From assembly GCF_014858725.1 (NCBI RefSeq), contig NZ_AQGV01000010.1:124001-188000 (forward strand): DNA of 64,000 nucleotides, written 5' to 3'. Below are positions 29,399-41,723 of the stretch, piece after piece (within the stretch, counting starts at the first letter, position 1; each line of letters opens with the position of its first letter). Source of the stretch: Pseudoalteromonas aurantia 208 (GTDB lineage: Bacteria > Pseudomonadota > Gammaproteobacteria > Enterobacterales > Alteromonadaceae). The notes under the pieces were generated by a model that did not search any database, was not told the origin of the DNA, and saw only the letters and a list, made by a program, of their open reading frames with translations. The translations under genes were made by a program, and so were the position numbers.

Positions 29399-29971
29399 TC
29401 GGTTATTCGCTGGCATAGCGTGATCTGCTAATAAGTCGAGCCCACTTTGATGCGCCAACTCTATGATCCATTCAACATCTCGGATCCCACTGCGTGGATC
29501 TCGTTGCAACAAATGTTGGTGAAATGCAGCATTACTACTGCTTGTAAACTGCCCATCATAGTTAAATGGGCCATAGATAATCAATAAGCCCTGTTGGCGT
29601 AAATGTTTTTTTACTCCTAGAAAAAATCTTTCTACTAAGTCTTTACTCACAATGTGTAATGTATTCGCCGTATAAATGGCTGGCACATCCTCTAGAGGCC
29701 AAGCATTCTGTAAGTCCAGCTCAATTGGCGCGTTTAAGTTACTTAGTTGCGCATCATGATGCCAACTTAAAATACCCGCATGATTGACGGCTCGATCGCT
29801 GGCTTGCCATTGTAAATGTGGTAAAGCATGAGCAAAGTGAACACTGTGTTGCCCTGTTCCAGAACCAACTTCTAGGACTTTTTCACATGTGGCAAGTAAG
29901 GGTTTTAAAATATTTAAAATAGGCTCTTTATTATTTTCACATGCCTGAGAAAAGGGTTTATCTACACTCAT
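29378..29971 (-). CDS. SAM-dependent methyltransferase, DUF938 family
   Basis: The 197-residue protein starts PFSQACENNKEPIL, the family's usual opening. It has the SAM-binding motif VLEVGSGTGQHSVHFA (about 33-48) and the C-terminal RDPRSGIRDVEWI found in DUF938. The substrate is unknown; some eukaryotic relatives are annotated as methyltransferase-like 26. The ATG at 29971 follows AAGGTG at good spacing, and the upstream extension is unlikely. It overlaps the convergent GNAT gene by 21 bp. Confidence 0.85.
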   Translation of the reverse strand: MSVDKPFSQACENNKEPILNILKPLLATCEKVLEVGSGTGQHSVHFAHALPHLQWQASDRAVNHAGILSWHHDAQLSNLNAPIELDLQNAWPLEDVPAIYTANTLHIVSKDLVERFFLGVKKHLRQQGLLIIYGPFNYDGQFTSSSNAAFHQHLLQRDPRSGIRDVEWIIELAHQSGLDLLADHAMPANNRLLVFKR

Positions 29972-30142
29972 ATATGCACCTTGATCATTCATCTTTGCGC
30001 TATATTGATGCAATATCAATTGCAAATTGCAAGTATACACAGAGAAAAAAATTAACACCATGTTTTATATGTCTTTTTGTTATTGGCACAATCACTGCTT
30101 TATCTACTATGTAATATATTAACAAACCATAGGACAACAATT

Positions 30143-30322
30143 ATGTTTATTTCAACAATTACACATATGCCCATCAATGACACAGGCTTGGTTAACGAGC
30201 ATGACGACAACTTATTTGTCACTAGTGAAGAATATCGTAAAGAAGTACAAGATCTCTTAACGCCAACAGAACAAGAAGATGTGCCAGCCACAGCATACAC
30301 CTTTATACTCGGTTACAACTAG
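30143..30322 (+). CDS. Small 59-residue protein, unknown
   Basis: It starts at ATG after AGGACAACAA. The product is acidic, with a central EEYRKEVQDLLTP helix and a TAYTFILGYN end. I recognise no family. It lies between the methyltransferase and the Fur-box palindrome, and the palindrome's left arm begins 31 bp after its stop. Confidence 0.5.
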   Translation: MFISTITHMPINDTGLVNEHDDNLFVTSEEYRKEVQDLLTPTEQEDVPATAYTFILGYN

Positions 30323-30353
30323 CCATGACCACACGCACTCTTCTATTGCGCTA

Positions 30354-30402
30354 AAACCCTTTTAGTGTAATGATAATGGTTATCGTTACACTAAAAGGGT
30401 TT
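30354..30402 (+). promoter_or_regulatory. Fur box at the centre of a 23-bp-arm inverted repeat
   Basis: Positions 30369-30387 read AATGATAATGGTTATCGTT, close to the Fur consensus of GATAAT hexamers. It is the tip of a longer palindrome: arms 30354-30376 and 30380-30402 are complementary at 22 of 23 positions around TGG. The right arm contains AAAGGG, the ribosome-binding site of the gene at 30406. Iron-bound Fur should repress the downstream fagA-like/fumC unit, so it is expressed under iron limitation. Confidence 0.85.
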
Positions 30403-30405
30403 GCT

Positions 30406-30777
30406 ATGCATCCTCATCAGGCTGTCAGCTCTTATTCTCCAAAGCTAGCCACTCATTGTAAAAGACCCCAGCTCGAAGCGCCCATGGTTGTGGCACAGTT
30501 TATCGATGCAGGTATCACACTTGCCAAATGGTACGGATGCAATAAATGCATGTTGTTACAAGAGCTATATTTAAAGAGAACCTTTGATGAACTACTTCAT
30601 AACATTGCTGACCCGCTAGTGCATCAAGCATTGCGACAGCAATGTCAAGACCAGCTTTATAAACCACTACTCGCATTAAAACGCTATTATAAATCCATTC
30701 CACATGGCAGATCTCGCTTCCTAAAAATAGAGCATGAAGCACGAGTTATCAGCCATATATTTAACCCTTATTCTTAG
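30406..30777 (+). CDS. FagA-like small protein of the Fur-regulated fumC operon
   Basis: The 123-residue product has no signal peptide, with LAKWYGCNKCMLLQEL in the middle and QDQLYKPLLALKRYY toward the end. This resembles the Pseudomonas FagA (Fur-associated gene A) pattern, whose gene precedes fumC and sodA in an iron-repressed operon. Position and regulation fit: a Fur box immediately upstream and fumC 8 bp downstream. The function of FagA is unknown. The ATG at 30406 follows AAAGGG at good spacing. Confidence 0.65.
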   Translation: MHPHQAVSSYSPKLATHCKRPQLEAPMVVAQFIDAGITLAKWYGCNKCMLLQELYLKRTFDELLHNIADPLVHQALRQQCQDQLYKPLLALKRYYKSIPHGRSRFLKIEHEARVISHIFNPYS

Positions 30778-30785
30778 GAGTCAGC

Positions 30786-32162
30786 ATGACCACCTTTCGC
30801 CAAGCTTCAGACAGTATGGGTACTTTAGAAGTACCTGAAACCGCTTTATATCAAGCCCAAACTCAACGAGCCATCAATAATTTCGCAGTCAGTAACCTAA
30901 CCATGCCAGCCGCTTTTATCCAGTCACTGGCTTATATCAAACAAGCAGCTGCTGAAACTAATGCAGAATTAGGACACTTAGATGCAGATATAGCGAAAGC
31001 CATCATCAGTGCTGCGCAAAGTATTATTGATGGAGAACATTTGGCACATTTCCCTGTAGATGTATTTCAAACAGGCTCAGGCACGAGTTCAAATATGAAT
31101 GCCAATGAAGTGATTGCCACGCTTGCTAGTCAGCAAAGCGGCCTAGATGTCCATCCAAATGACCATGTTAATATGGGACAAAGCTCTAATGATGTCATAC
31201 CAACGGCCATTCACGTAAGTAGTGCAATCGCTGTTATTTATGACTTATTACCTGCACTTAAGCACCTTTCACAGAGTATTGAGCAAAAATCTGCAAGTAT
31301 TGGCCACCATGTAAAAACCGGTAGAACGCATTTAATGGACGCTATGCCGATAACATTTGCACAAAGCCTCAGCGGGTGGCAGCATCAAATAGATAACGCG
31401 TATCAAGGCATACTAACAAGCGTTGAAAAAGTATTTGAACTAGCTCAAGGTGGCACTGCTGTCGGAACAGGCGTAAATGCAGACGCTAAGTTTTCTAACT
31501 TATTCAATCAATACCTCAGTAGTAATGTCGGAATTCGCTTCTCTACAAGTCAAAACTTCTTTTACAGTATTGGCTCTCAAGATGCCATTGTTGCACTGTC
31601 AGGCCAATTGAAAACGTTGGCTGTCGCTAATATGAAGGTTGCGAATGACCTTCGCTGGATGAATTCAGGACCATTAGCAGGCCTCAGCGAGATTGAGCTT
31701 GAAGCATTACAGCCAGGTTCTTCAATTATGCCCGGCAAAGTAAACCCTGTAATACCTGAAGCTGCAGCGATGGTGAGTGCTCAAGTTATTGGCAACGACA
31801 CAACAATTACAGTGGCGGGCCAATCTGGTAACTTCGAACTGAATGTTATGCTACCAGTTATTGCCCATAACATATTAGAAAGTATCGATGTATTATCTAA
31901 TGTAAGCCGTTTACTTGCCGATAAAGCCATCTCTAGTTTTGAGGTAAACGAAGGCAACATAAAGAAAGCTCTCGCTAAAAACCCTATATTAGTGACCGCA
32001 TTAAACCCTGTTATCGGTTACGAGAAAGCAGCAAAAATTGCTAAATTAGCTTACAAAGAAAGCAGGCCAATCATTGATGTTGCCAGTGAAAATACCGACC
32101 TATCCATCGAAGAGCTTACCGCATTACTCGACCCAAATAAGTTAACTCAGGGCGGGCTATAA
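30786..32162 (+). CDS. fumC: Class II fumarate hydratase (iron-independent)
   Basis: The 458-residue TCA-cycle enzyme interconverts fumarate and malate without an iron-sulfur cluster. The family signature SSIMPGKVNPVIPE is at about 312-325. Other marks are FQTGSGTSSNMNANEVIA, NMGQSSNDVIPTAIH and GRTHLMDAMPITFAQ. Being oxygen-stable, it replaces iron-sulfur fumarases when iron is short, which matches the Fur box upstream. TAGGAG precedes the ATG. Unlike the Pseudomonas fagA-fumC-orfX-sodA operon, no superoxide dismutase gene follows. Confidence 0.96.
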   Translation: MTTFRQASDSMGTLEVPETALYQAQTQRAINNFAVSNLTMPAAFIQSLAYIKQAAAETNAELGHLDADIAKAIISAAQSIIDGEHLAHFPVDVFQTGSGTSSNMNANEVIATLASQQSGLDVHPNDHVNMGQSSNDVIPTAIHVSSAIAVIYDLLPALKHLSQSIEQKSASIGHHVKTGRTHLMDAMPITFAQSLSGWQHQIDNAYQGILTSVEKVFELAQGGTAVGTGVNADAKFSNLFNQYLSSNVGIRFSTSQNFFYSIGSQDAIVALSGQLKTLAVANMKVANDLRWMNSGPLAGLSEIELEALQPGSSIMPGKVNPVIPEAAAMVSAQVIGNDTTITVAGQSGNFELNVMLPVIAHNILESIDVLSNVSRLLADKAISSFEVNEGNIKKALAKNPILVTALNPVIGYEKAAKIAKLAYKESRPIIDVASENTDLSIEELTALLDPNKLTQGGL

Positions 32163-32171
32163 GCTTACTTT

Positions 32172-32208
32172 AGGCCATTGGTTTAATATTTTTAAGCGTC
32201 AATGGCCT
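32172..32208 (+). terminator. Possible terminator stem after fumC
   Basis: AGGCCATTG / CAATGGCCT, a 9-bp stem with a 19-nt loop right after the fumC stop. The T-run is poor, so termination is uncertain. Confidence 0.4.
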
Positions 32209-32266
32209 TGTATCGTTGTGAAAACAAAGGCAAACTGGATCATAAATAACTCAGGATACCCTTACA

Positions 32267-33370
32267 ATGCAACAATTGCTCATCAGTGCGCTTTTGCCTC
32301 TTTTCATAATCGGATGTGGGTCTACAGCTCAAACAGCTCAAACAGCTCAAACAGCTCAAACAGCTCAAACAGCTCAAACAGCTCAAACAGCTCAAACAGC
32401 TCAAACAGCTCAAACAGCTCAAACAGCTCAAACAGCTCAAACAGCTCAAACAGCTCAAACAGCTCAAACAGCTCAAACAGCTCAAACAGCTCAAACAGCT
32501 CAAACAGCTCAAACAGCTCAAACAGCTCAAACAGCTCAAACAGCTCAAACAGCTCAAACAGCTCAAACAGCTCAAACAGCTCAAACAGCTCAAACAGCTC
32601 AAACAGCTCAAACAGCTCAAACAGCTCAAACAGCTCAAACAGCTCAAACAGCTCAAACAGCTCAAACAGCTCAAACAGCTCAAACAGCTCAAACAGCTCA
32701 AACAGCTCAAACAGCTCAAACAGCTCAAACAGCTCAAACAGCTCAAACAGCTCAAACAGCTCAAACAGCTCAAACAGCTCAAACAGCTCAAACAGCTCAA
32801 ACAGCTCAAACAGCTCAAACAGCTCAAACAGCTCAAACAGCTCAAACAGCTCAAACAGCTCAAACAGCTCAAACAGCTCAAACAGCTCAAACAGCTCAAA
32901 CAGCTCAAACAGCTCAAACAGCTCAAACAGCTCAAACAGCTCAAACAGCTCAAACAGCTCAAACAGCTCAAACAGCTCAAACAGCTCAAACAGCTCAAAC
33001 AGCTCAAACAAACAAGCTACGCCTCGATACGCAAGTAGTAATGCCAAAAATAAATGAAAATCTTGTAAGTGTGCGTAAGCAGTTAACTGAACTAACCAAA
33101 AACAATGCGTGTGACAACACCGTACAATGTCAAGTAATGCCAGTAGGTAGTCGAGCATGTGGCGGGCCTAGTAGCTACCTTGTCTTCTCAAAAAAATACG
33201 CAAACCCACATAAGGTATCCACACTAGCTGATAAAATAACTCATTTAGAAAGCCAGTATAATGCAAAAAACCGTATGGTCAGTATTTGTCAGCACTTAAC
33301 GCAACCAAGCACCCAATGTGTTGAAAACAAATGTGTTAAAATTGAAGGCAGTGCACAAGCGACTTACTAA
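32267..33370 (+). CDS. Lipoprotein with 76 Thr-Ala-Gln repeats
   Basis: The 367-residue protein has a lipoprotein signal peptide with lipobox FIIGC (Cys17). Residues 20-247 are 76 perfect TAQ triplets encoded by a 9-bp repeat. A C-terminal domain of about 115 residues carries six cysteines in the pattern NACDNTVQCQVMPVG, RACGGPSSYLVFS, ICQHL and CVENKCVKI. The same domain forms the next gene's product, so it is a bona fide conserved module and this is the true reading frame. The repeat probably forms an extended spacer holding the domain away from the membrane. AGGATA precedes the ATG. Function is unknown. Confidence 0.8.
   Translation: MQQLLISALLPLFIIGCGSTAQTAQTAQTAQTAQTAQTAQTAQTAQTAQTAQTAQTAQTAQTAQTAQTAQTAQTAQTAQTAQTAQTAQTAQTAQTAQTAQTAQTAQTAQTAQTAQTAQTAQTAQTAQTAQTAQTAQTAQTAQTAQTAQTAQTAQTAQTAQTAQTAQTAQTAQTAQTAQTAQTAQTAQTAQTAQTAQTAQTAQTAQTAQTAQTAQTAQTAQTAQTAQTAQTAQTAQTAQTAQTAQTAQTNKLRLDTQVVMPKINENLVSVRKQLTELTKNNACDNTVQCQVMPVGSRACGGPSSYLVFSKKYANPHKVSTLADKITHLESQYNAKNRMVSICQHLTQPSTQCVENKCVKIEGSAQATY
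32324..33007 (+). repeat. Perfect 9-bp tandem repeat, 76 units
   Basis: The unit ACAGCTCAA is repeated 76 times over 684 bp without a visible mismatch. Because the unit is a multiple of three, unit gain or loss keeps the reading frame. Five of the six frames stay open through it, which creates long false reading frames on both strands (Ser-Asn, Leu-Lys-Gln, Ser-Cys-Leu and Phe-Glu-Leu repeats). Confidence 0.97.
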
Positions 33371-33379
33371 GGAGTCATG

Positions 33380-33751
33380 ATGAAAAGCATTGCTTACTCA
33401 ATAACTATTTTACTCTTAGGTGGCTGTGCCAGCTCTCCTATGCTCAGTTATAACAACGACGGCTCTTCCCCGTCATTGACAACTCTGATTGCAGATAAAT
33501 CTTGTGATGCAAGCTTTCAATGTAAGGTACTCAGTATCGGAGAGCGCCCTGCTTGTGGTGGCCCTAGCCAATATTTAATCTATTCTAATAAAAGTTTAAA
33601 CGAAGACCTTGTTGAACAGACGGCCGCACAGGTAACGAAACAAGAGCAAATGAGTAATAAGCAACAAACGAGTGTCGATGTATGTAAGCAAGTATTGCCT
33701 ATTCAATCACTCTGTATTAATAAAAAATGTGAAGCGTTCAAGACCAAGTAA
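33380..33751 (+). CDS. Lipoprotein paralogue of the TAQ-repeat protein, without the repeat
   Basis: The 123-residue protein has lipobox LLGGC (Cys16). Its C-terminal domain matches the preceding protein: KSCDASFQCKVLSIGERPACGG, then PSQYLIYSNKSL, VCKQV and CINKKCEAF. The same six cysteines are kept, so three disulfides in a small extracytoplasmic domain are likely. A short linker stands in place of the TAQ tract. I use the second of two adjacent ATGs because it has the better spacing from AAGGAG. It lies 9 bp after the previous stop, so the two are one transcript. Confidence 0.75.
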   Translation: MKSIAYSITILLLGGCASSPMLSYNNDGSSPSLTTLIADKSCDASFQCKVLSIGERPACGGPSQYLIYSNKSLNEDLVEQTAAQVTKQEQMSNKQQTSVDVCKQVLPIQSLCINKKCEAFKTK

Positions 33752-33937
33752 CTACCTTATCAATTGCCCTACGAGTGACAATATAATTATCAGTAGGGCA
33801 CATCCACCCGCACGCCAAATATAAACAACGTTAATTTCTTTCTTAACCCAATAATCATAGAGAAAACGCGAAAAGTAAGTTGCCGACACCCCAAATAAAG
33901 CAAAAGTCACTAATAGTAGTAATAGATAGTACGGCAC
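33752..33937 (-). CDS. Small two-helix membrane protein, unknown
   Basis: The 61-residue product starts with GTG, 5 nt after AAGGG. Two hydrophobic segments (about 3-22 and 38-59) flank a short basic/aromatic loop (RFLYDYWVKKE). I recognise no family. Its stop directly abuts the stop of the convergent lipoprotein gene. Support comes from the ribosome-binding site and the clean two-helix pattern. Confidence 0.5.
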   Translation of the reverse strand: MPYYLLLLLVTFALFGVSATYFSRFLYDYWVKKEINVVYIWRAGGCALLIIILSLVGQLIR

Positions 33938-34489
33938 ATCAACCCTTACATATACCTAATCAAGCCATCATCATAAAGCCATTAGCGCTACGATGTACAT
34001 ACTTAGATGTGGATACTTACTCTATATTAGATAAATTGTTAGCCTGTATCACCGCGACATTTCGGTGTTTTATAGACATGCAGAGTTCTCAATCTGCGAC
34101 AGAAAATCGCGAGTATCGTTTTTGGGGGAGTTATACCTTGAACAAATACGCAGTAATATATGATTTTAAGCCTCGGGGTAGCACCCACCGCACATTCTCA
34201 CGATAAAATATCATCTTTGTAATTTATGAAGAACGGTGCCTAGTACGTAACTTATATATCAGTCGTAATATTTCACGATTTATTTAAACGAGATTCCAGC
34301 CAAGTGATCATGACCTGCGTCAGGAGGACAATAAGGTGTGAGTAATAAAACCCCCGTCTCTAAATACAAAGCTTCGTCTCCCTGAATTCATTTCAGGGTC
34401 TGTGGCTTTTACAGCATGCTATTCATAGTGACCTAAAACCCCCTTTCTAACTTCTGCTCTCCAAGTCACTTTTCCTAAACCTCAAATGC
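33938..34489. other. Intergenic region downstream of the rRNA operon
   Basis: A plus-strand frame of 108 codons (33880-34206) overlaps the small membrane gene and has no coding character. A small stem CCCTGAA/TTCAGGG (34380-34398) is the only structure I see. No gene is supported. Confidence 0.5.
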
Positions 34490-34520
34490 AAAAAACCCGC
34501 TGCATCTCTGCAACGGGTTT
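34490..34520 (-). terminator. rRNA operon terminator
   Basis: Minus-strand stem AAACCCGTTGCA / TGCAGCGGGTTT followed by a T-run, just after the 5S gene. Confidence 0.9.
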
Positions 34521-34530
34521 CTCTAATTTA

Positions 34531-34649
34531 ATGCCTGGCAATGTTCTACTTTCACATGGCAACTGCCACACTATCATCGACGCTGTTTCGTTTCACTTCT
34601 GAGTTCGGCATGGGGTCAGGTGGGTCCAAAACGCTATTGTCACCAAGCA
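34531..34649 (-). rRNA. rrf: 5S ribosomal RNA
   Basis: Minus-strand sequence ends in GCCAGGCAT and contains the conserved CCATGCCGAACTCAGAAGTG. About 119 nt; the 5' end is estimated by pairing with the 3' end. Confidence 0.95.
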
Positions 34650-34765
34650 AATCTGGTGCGCTAACTCGCTATCGCAAGTTAACTAAAATCTGGAATGCTA
34701 ATAAATTCTGTAAAACGCTACTTTAGTTACACTAACTTCTGTCGCTTAAACCACTTTGGCGTTGT

Positions 34766-37651
<2,886 letters not shown>

Positions 37652-37920
37652 ATACAACCCAAAATAGTTTTAAGTTGTACTGTCAAAGACAGTTTAAACT
37701 TCGCCAGAAGTTAATATTGAATACTAAAGTAGATGCTAATTAATCATTGATTAATTGGCATTGTTTTACTTTTGAAAACTCTTTATAGATACGAATATCT
37801 ATAAGAATTTATTTATCAGCTTTTCCAAATTTTTAAAGAGCAATATTAATTAAACAACCTAAGTCATTTAACTAACAATCATCTGTGTGGACACTACGAA
37901 CAAATAAGTTCTAAATCGTA
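37652..37920 (-). other. 16S-23S spacer without tRNA genes
   Basis: 269 bp, AT-rich. No tRNA-Ile or tRNA-Ala is found. A boxA-like TGCTCTTTAAAA (minus strand, 37831-37842) marks the antitermination site ahead of 23S. Confidence 0.85.
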
Positions 37921-39459
<1,539 letters not shown>

Positions 39460-39701
39460 AAAAGTTTTGTTGAAACCCTTTACTAGAAAGTGTTTCGTGC
39501 TCATTGAATTCTGATTTTGTTCTTGTTGCCAAGAACGAATTGACTGTGCTGCAATAAATAAATTTATTGCTGTTGGTCACTCAGTTTCTCCGAAGAGAAA
39601 ATCAATTGAGACTCTAATTTTTTTGCTTGCTTCAATCTAAGAAAGAAGTTTCGCTGTTAGAACTCAATCTGTACGAGTGCCCACACAGATGATTGCTTCA
39701 T

Positions 39702-39715
39702 ATTTTTAAAGAACA
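39702..39715 (-). promoter_or_regulatory. boxA antitermination element in the rRNA leader
   Basis: The minus strand reads TGTTCTTTAAAAAT, matching the boxA consensus, about 245 nt before the 16S start. It lies in a leader of about 450 bp that holds no gene. Confidence 0.7.
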
Positions 39716-39911
39716 GTTCCTGTTTAAAACAGGGCGATGATTAAGCGCTTTGCTTTATCTCGCTAGGGCTGCGCATGTTACGCTTTCCTATTTTTTTGTC
39801 AACACTTAAATTCGATGTTTTCATAAAGAAATTTTAAATTTAAGTTTTACTCGACGCTGCCTGCGTTTTGCTTTGCTAAGTTAGCGTAGCGCTCCGTGTC
39901 AGTGGGGTCGC

Positions 39912-39939
39912 ATTATAGGGAGATGAAGAAAAAGCGCAA
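39912..39939 (-). promoter_or_regulatory. rRNA operon promoter (P1 type)
   Basis: The minus strand has -35 TTGCGC (39934-39939), a 16-bp spacer and -10 TATAAT (39912-39917), followed by a GC-rich discriminator GCGACCCC. An AT-rich stretch above the -35 can act as an UP element. The GC-rich discriminator is the feature that makes rRNA promoters sensitive to ppGpp. Confidence 0.8.
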
Positions 39940-40128
39940 GCCTTTATTTGCAGAAAAGTGATAAAAATAACGAGTTCGTGCAAAAATCAATCTCTAACCC
40001 TGATTTTCATATAAAAACGCTCTAATATTATACAGAAATACAAAGGTTCTCTATAAATAGAAGAAAGATCAACTTTAAATGCTAAAAAATTGACCTTATT
40101 TATACAATGCGACTATACGATTTACCGT

Positions 40129-40632
40129 TTAAAACGGTGCTAATAGATAAACATTGATATCTATATCTCTTATATTCGTATAATACTGCCGAGCAATACT
40201 GCCTACCTTATCTAACCGTACGGTAACTTCTTGACAGCCAGCAGGGATATGAACAGAGCTTTTTACAATACTAGGCTTAACTCTGTAACTGACTCGCTCA
40301 TATCTAACACCAAAAGTAGTGTCTTCCCCAATCTTTGTGTCATTACAGTATAATGAAGCGGTCATACCAAAATTAGATGAATACCATGCAGACGTAATCG
40401 AGCCACTCAAATGGACATCCAATTGAGATATACCCGCTGTATGTACAAGAGGTAATTTAACTTGATACGCTACTTCTGCATACCTGTCTACGCCACCTTC
40501 AGAAACAAAAAGTTTCTTTTCATGGGTAAAATCTGACTTTGTAAGTGAAGTCGTTTCACCACTCACAATGATTGGTAAAGCTGAAGCTGTACATGTAAAT
40601 AAGCTTAGCAACAGCAAAGGTGCATATTTCAT
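40129..40632 (-). CDS. Small secreted protein, RQ[FY]YT paralogue family (member 1)
   Basis: The 167-residue product has a signal peptide (about 1-18, ASA-L). The mature protein is beta-rich with two cysteines, in ASLYCNDTKIG and AGCQEVTVRLDKVGS, followed by the family motif IARQYYTNIRDIDINV. It resembles its neighbours at 40655, 41724, 42569 and 43306, and more distantly 41164. I know no function. The ATG at 40632 follows GAGG; a TTG 15 nt upstream is not credible. It is last in the minus-strand cluster; a short palindrome (ACCGTTT/AAACGGT) overlaps its stop. Confidence 0.7.
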   Translation of the reverse strand: MKYAPLLLLSLFTCTASALPIIVSGETTSLTKSDFTHEKKLFVSEGGVDRYAEVAYQVKLPLVHTAGISQLDVHLSGSITSAWYSSNFGMTASLYCNDTKIGEDTTFGVRYERVSYRVKPSIVKSSVHIPAGCQEVTVRLDKVGSIARQYYTNIRDIDINVYLLAPF

Positions 40633-40654
40633 TTTACATATCCTCAATAGAAGA

Positions 40655-41167
40655 CTAGTTTGGCAGCTTCTCTATAATGTGCACATTAAATTGTAGATCA
40701 GTCACTCTAGTGTAAAACTGCCGACTCAAATGGCCCACTTTATCTAGTCTAACCGTCATAGTCTGGCACTCACCACCGGTGTTCAGGTCATTAGAAAAAC
40801 TCGGATTAGCTTCGTATGAAGTTCGATTGTAGCGGAAGCCTGTTGCTAAATCTTCGCCAAGAAATATTGGCACTGCAAGGCCAGGTCCAGTGCATGTAGC
40901 CGATAGTGATACAGCCATAGAACCAACGAACCATCGTGTATGGTACTTGCCACCAACTTGATAAGTAAGATCTTGTCCAAAATCACCATCCATCTCAAAT
41001 GTCGCTTCATATGCCACAACAGCTTCCCGGCCTGCATATGGTTTTGTTATGGGTGAGAAGTCTTGAAAACGAAGCTCGACAACATTACCACCAACAGACA
41101 CACTACCAGGGTCAGCAAACGCATTTACTGCACATAAAAGACTACCTATCGCTAATATTTTTTTCAT
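40655..41167 (-). CDS. Small secreted protein, RQ[FY]YT paralogue family (member 2)
   Basis: The 170-residue product has a signal peptide (1-18, AFA-D). The pattern shared with member 1 includes GGNVVELRFQDFSPI, GDFGQDLTYQVGGKYH, cysteines in SATCTGPG and GGECQTMTVRLDKVG, and HLSRQFYTRVTDLQFNV near the end. Its start overlaps the stop of the upstream gene by 4 bp (ATGA), which implies translational coupling. It is probably a folded extracellular or periplasmic beta-sandwich with one disulfide. Function unknown. Confidence 0.7.
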   Translation of the reverse strand: MKKILAIGSLLCAVNAFADPGSVSVGGNVVELRFQDFSPITKPYAGREAVVAYEATFEMDGDFGQDLTYQVGGKYHTRWFVGSMAVSLSATCTGPGLAVPIFLGEDLATGFRYNRTSYEANPSFSNDLNTGGECQTMTVRLDKVGHLSRQFYTRVTDLQFNVHIIEKLPN

Positions 41168-41721
41168 AAATTTACATCATAATTTTTAAAAGTGGGAATT
41201 GACGTTGAATCTTTAAAACGAACAACGCCTGTAATAATGGCATCATTAGCACCATTAACTGTACGTACATTGACATTAAGATCAGAGCACTCAATCCGAT
41301 TAAGCTTTATTTCAGAGTGAACAAATGCAAGCTGACTTGCCGTCGTCACTATTTCTTCATTAGTAAACTCAATATTGTTTTTGGTTTTCTGATAAAGAGC
41401 TTGACCGTTGCATTCCACAGAAACGTCAACTTCGTGCAAGAACTCACTATGCAAAATATCTTTAGCTGCCCCAACACAGGTACTGCCTTGCCACTCAGTA
41501 CAAGCTGGTAGCATTTGAAAAACTGAGTCTCCTTCACCTTGGATTCGAATATCAACTTCTAATACCGACGCATTAATCGTATTCATGGTCTCTAGCGCAT
41601 AAGAATAAGTTGCACCGTTTTGCACCATATCTTTATTTGTAAATGAGACTTCCATTTCAGATGCGTTAACTGCTGCGCTAGTCGTCATAAACGCTAGTCC
41701 TATTGCGGCTACTTTAAACAT
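41164..41721 (-). CDS. Secreted protein, divergent relative of the RQ[FY]YT family (member 3)
   Basis: The 185-residue product has a signal peptide (about 1-20, NAS-E). It keeps the family layout (GATYSYALE, VDVSVECNGQALYQ, RIECSDLNVNVRTVNG) but lacks the RQFYT motif and has two extra cysteines (PACTEWQGSTCVG). The ATG at 41721 follows GGAGG and lies 2 nt after the stop of member 4. The 4-bp overlap with member 2 places it in the same operon. It could be a co-assembling partner rather than a simple duplicate. Confidence 0.6.
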   Translation of the reverse strand: MFKVAAIGLAFMTTSAAVNASEMEVSFTNKDMVQNGATYSYALETMNTINASVLEVDIRIQGEGDSVFQMLPACTEWQGSTCVGAAKDILHSEFLHEVDVSVECNGQALYQKTKNNIEFTNEEIVTTASQLAFVHSEIKLNRIECSDLNVNVRTVNGANDAIITGVVRFKDSTSIPTFKNYDVNL

Positions 41722-41723
41722 AA

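Noticed and set aside
30366..30405. Upstream start for the FagA-like protein at 30370
   Set aside because: It would begin inside the Fur operator; the ATG at 30406 has the proper ribosome site.
32324..33007. CRISPR array
   Set aside because: The unit is 9 bp with no spacers; it is a coding minisatellite.
32218..33158. Long reading frames in other phases through the 9-bp repeat (Ser-Asn, Leu-Lys-Gln, Ser-Cys-Leu, Phe-Glu-Leu repeats)
   Set aside because: They exist only because the repeat unit is 9 bp and free of stops in five frames. Only the Thr-Ala-Gln frame has a ribosome site, a lipobox and a conserved domain.
33880..34206. 108-codon plus-strand frame
   Set aside because: It overlaps the small membrane gene on the other strand, lacks a ribosome site and shows no domain or composition typical of protein.
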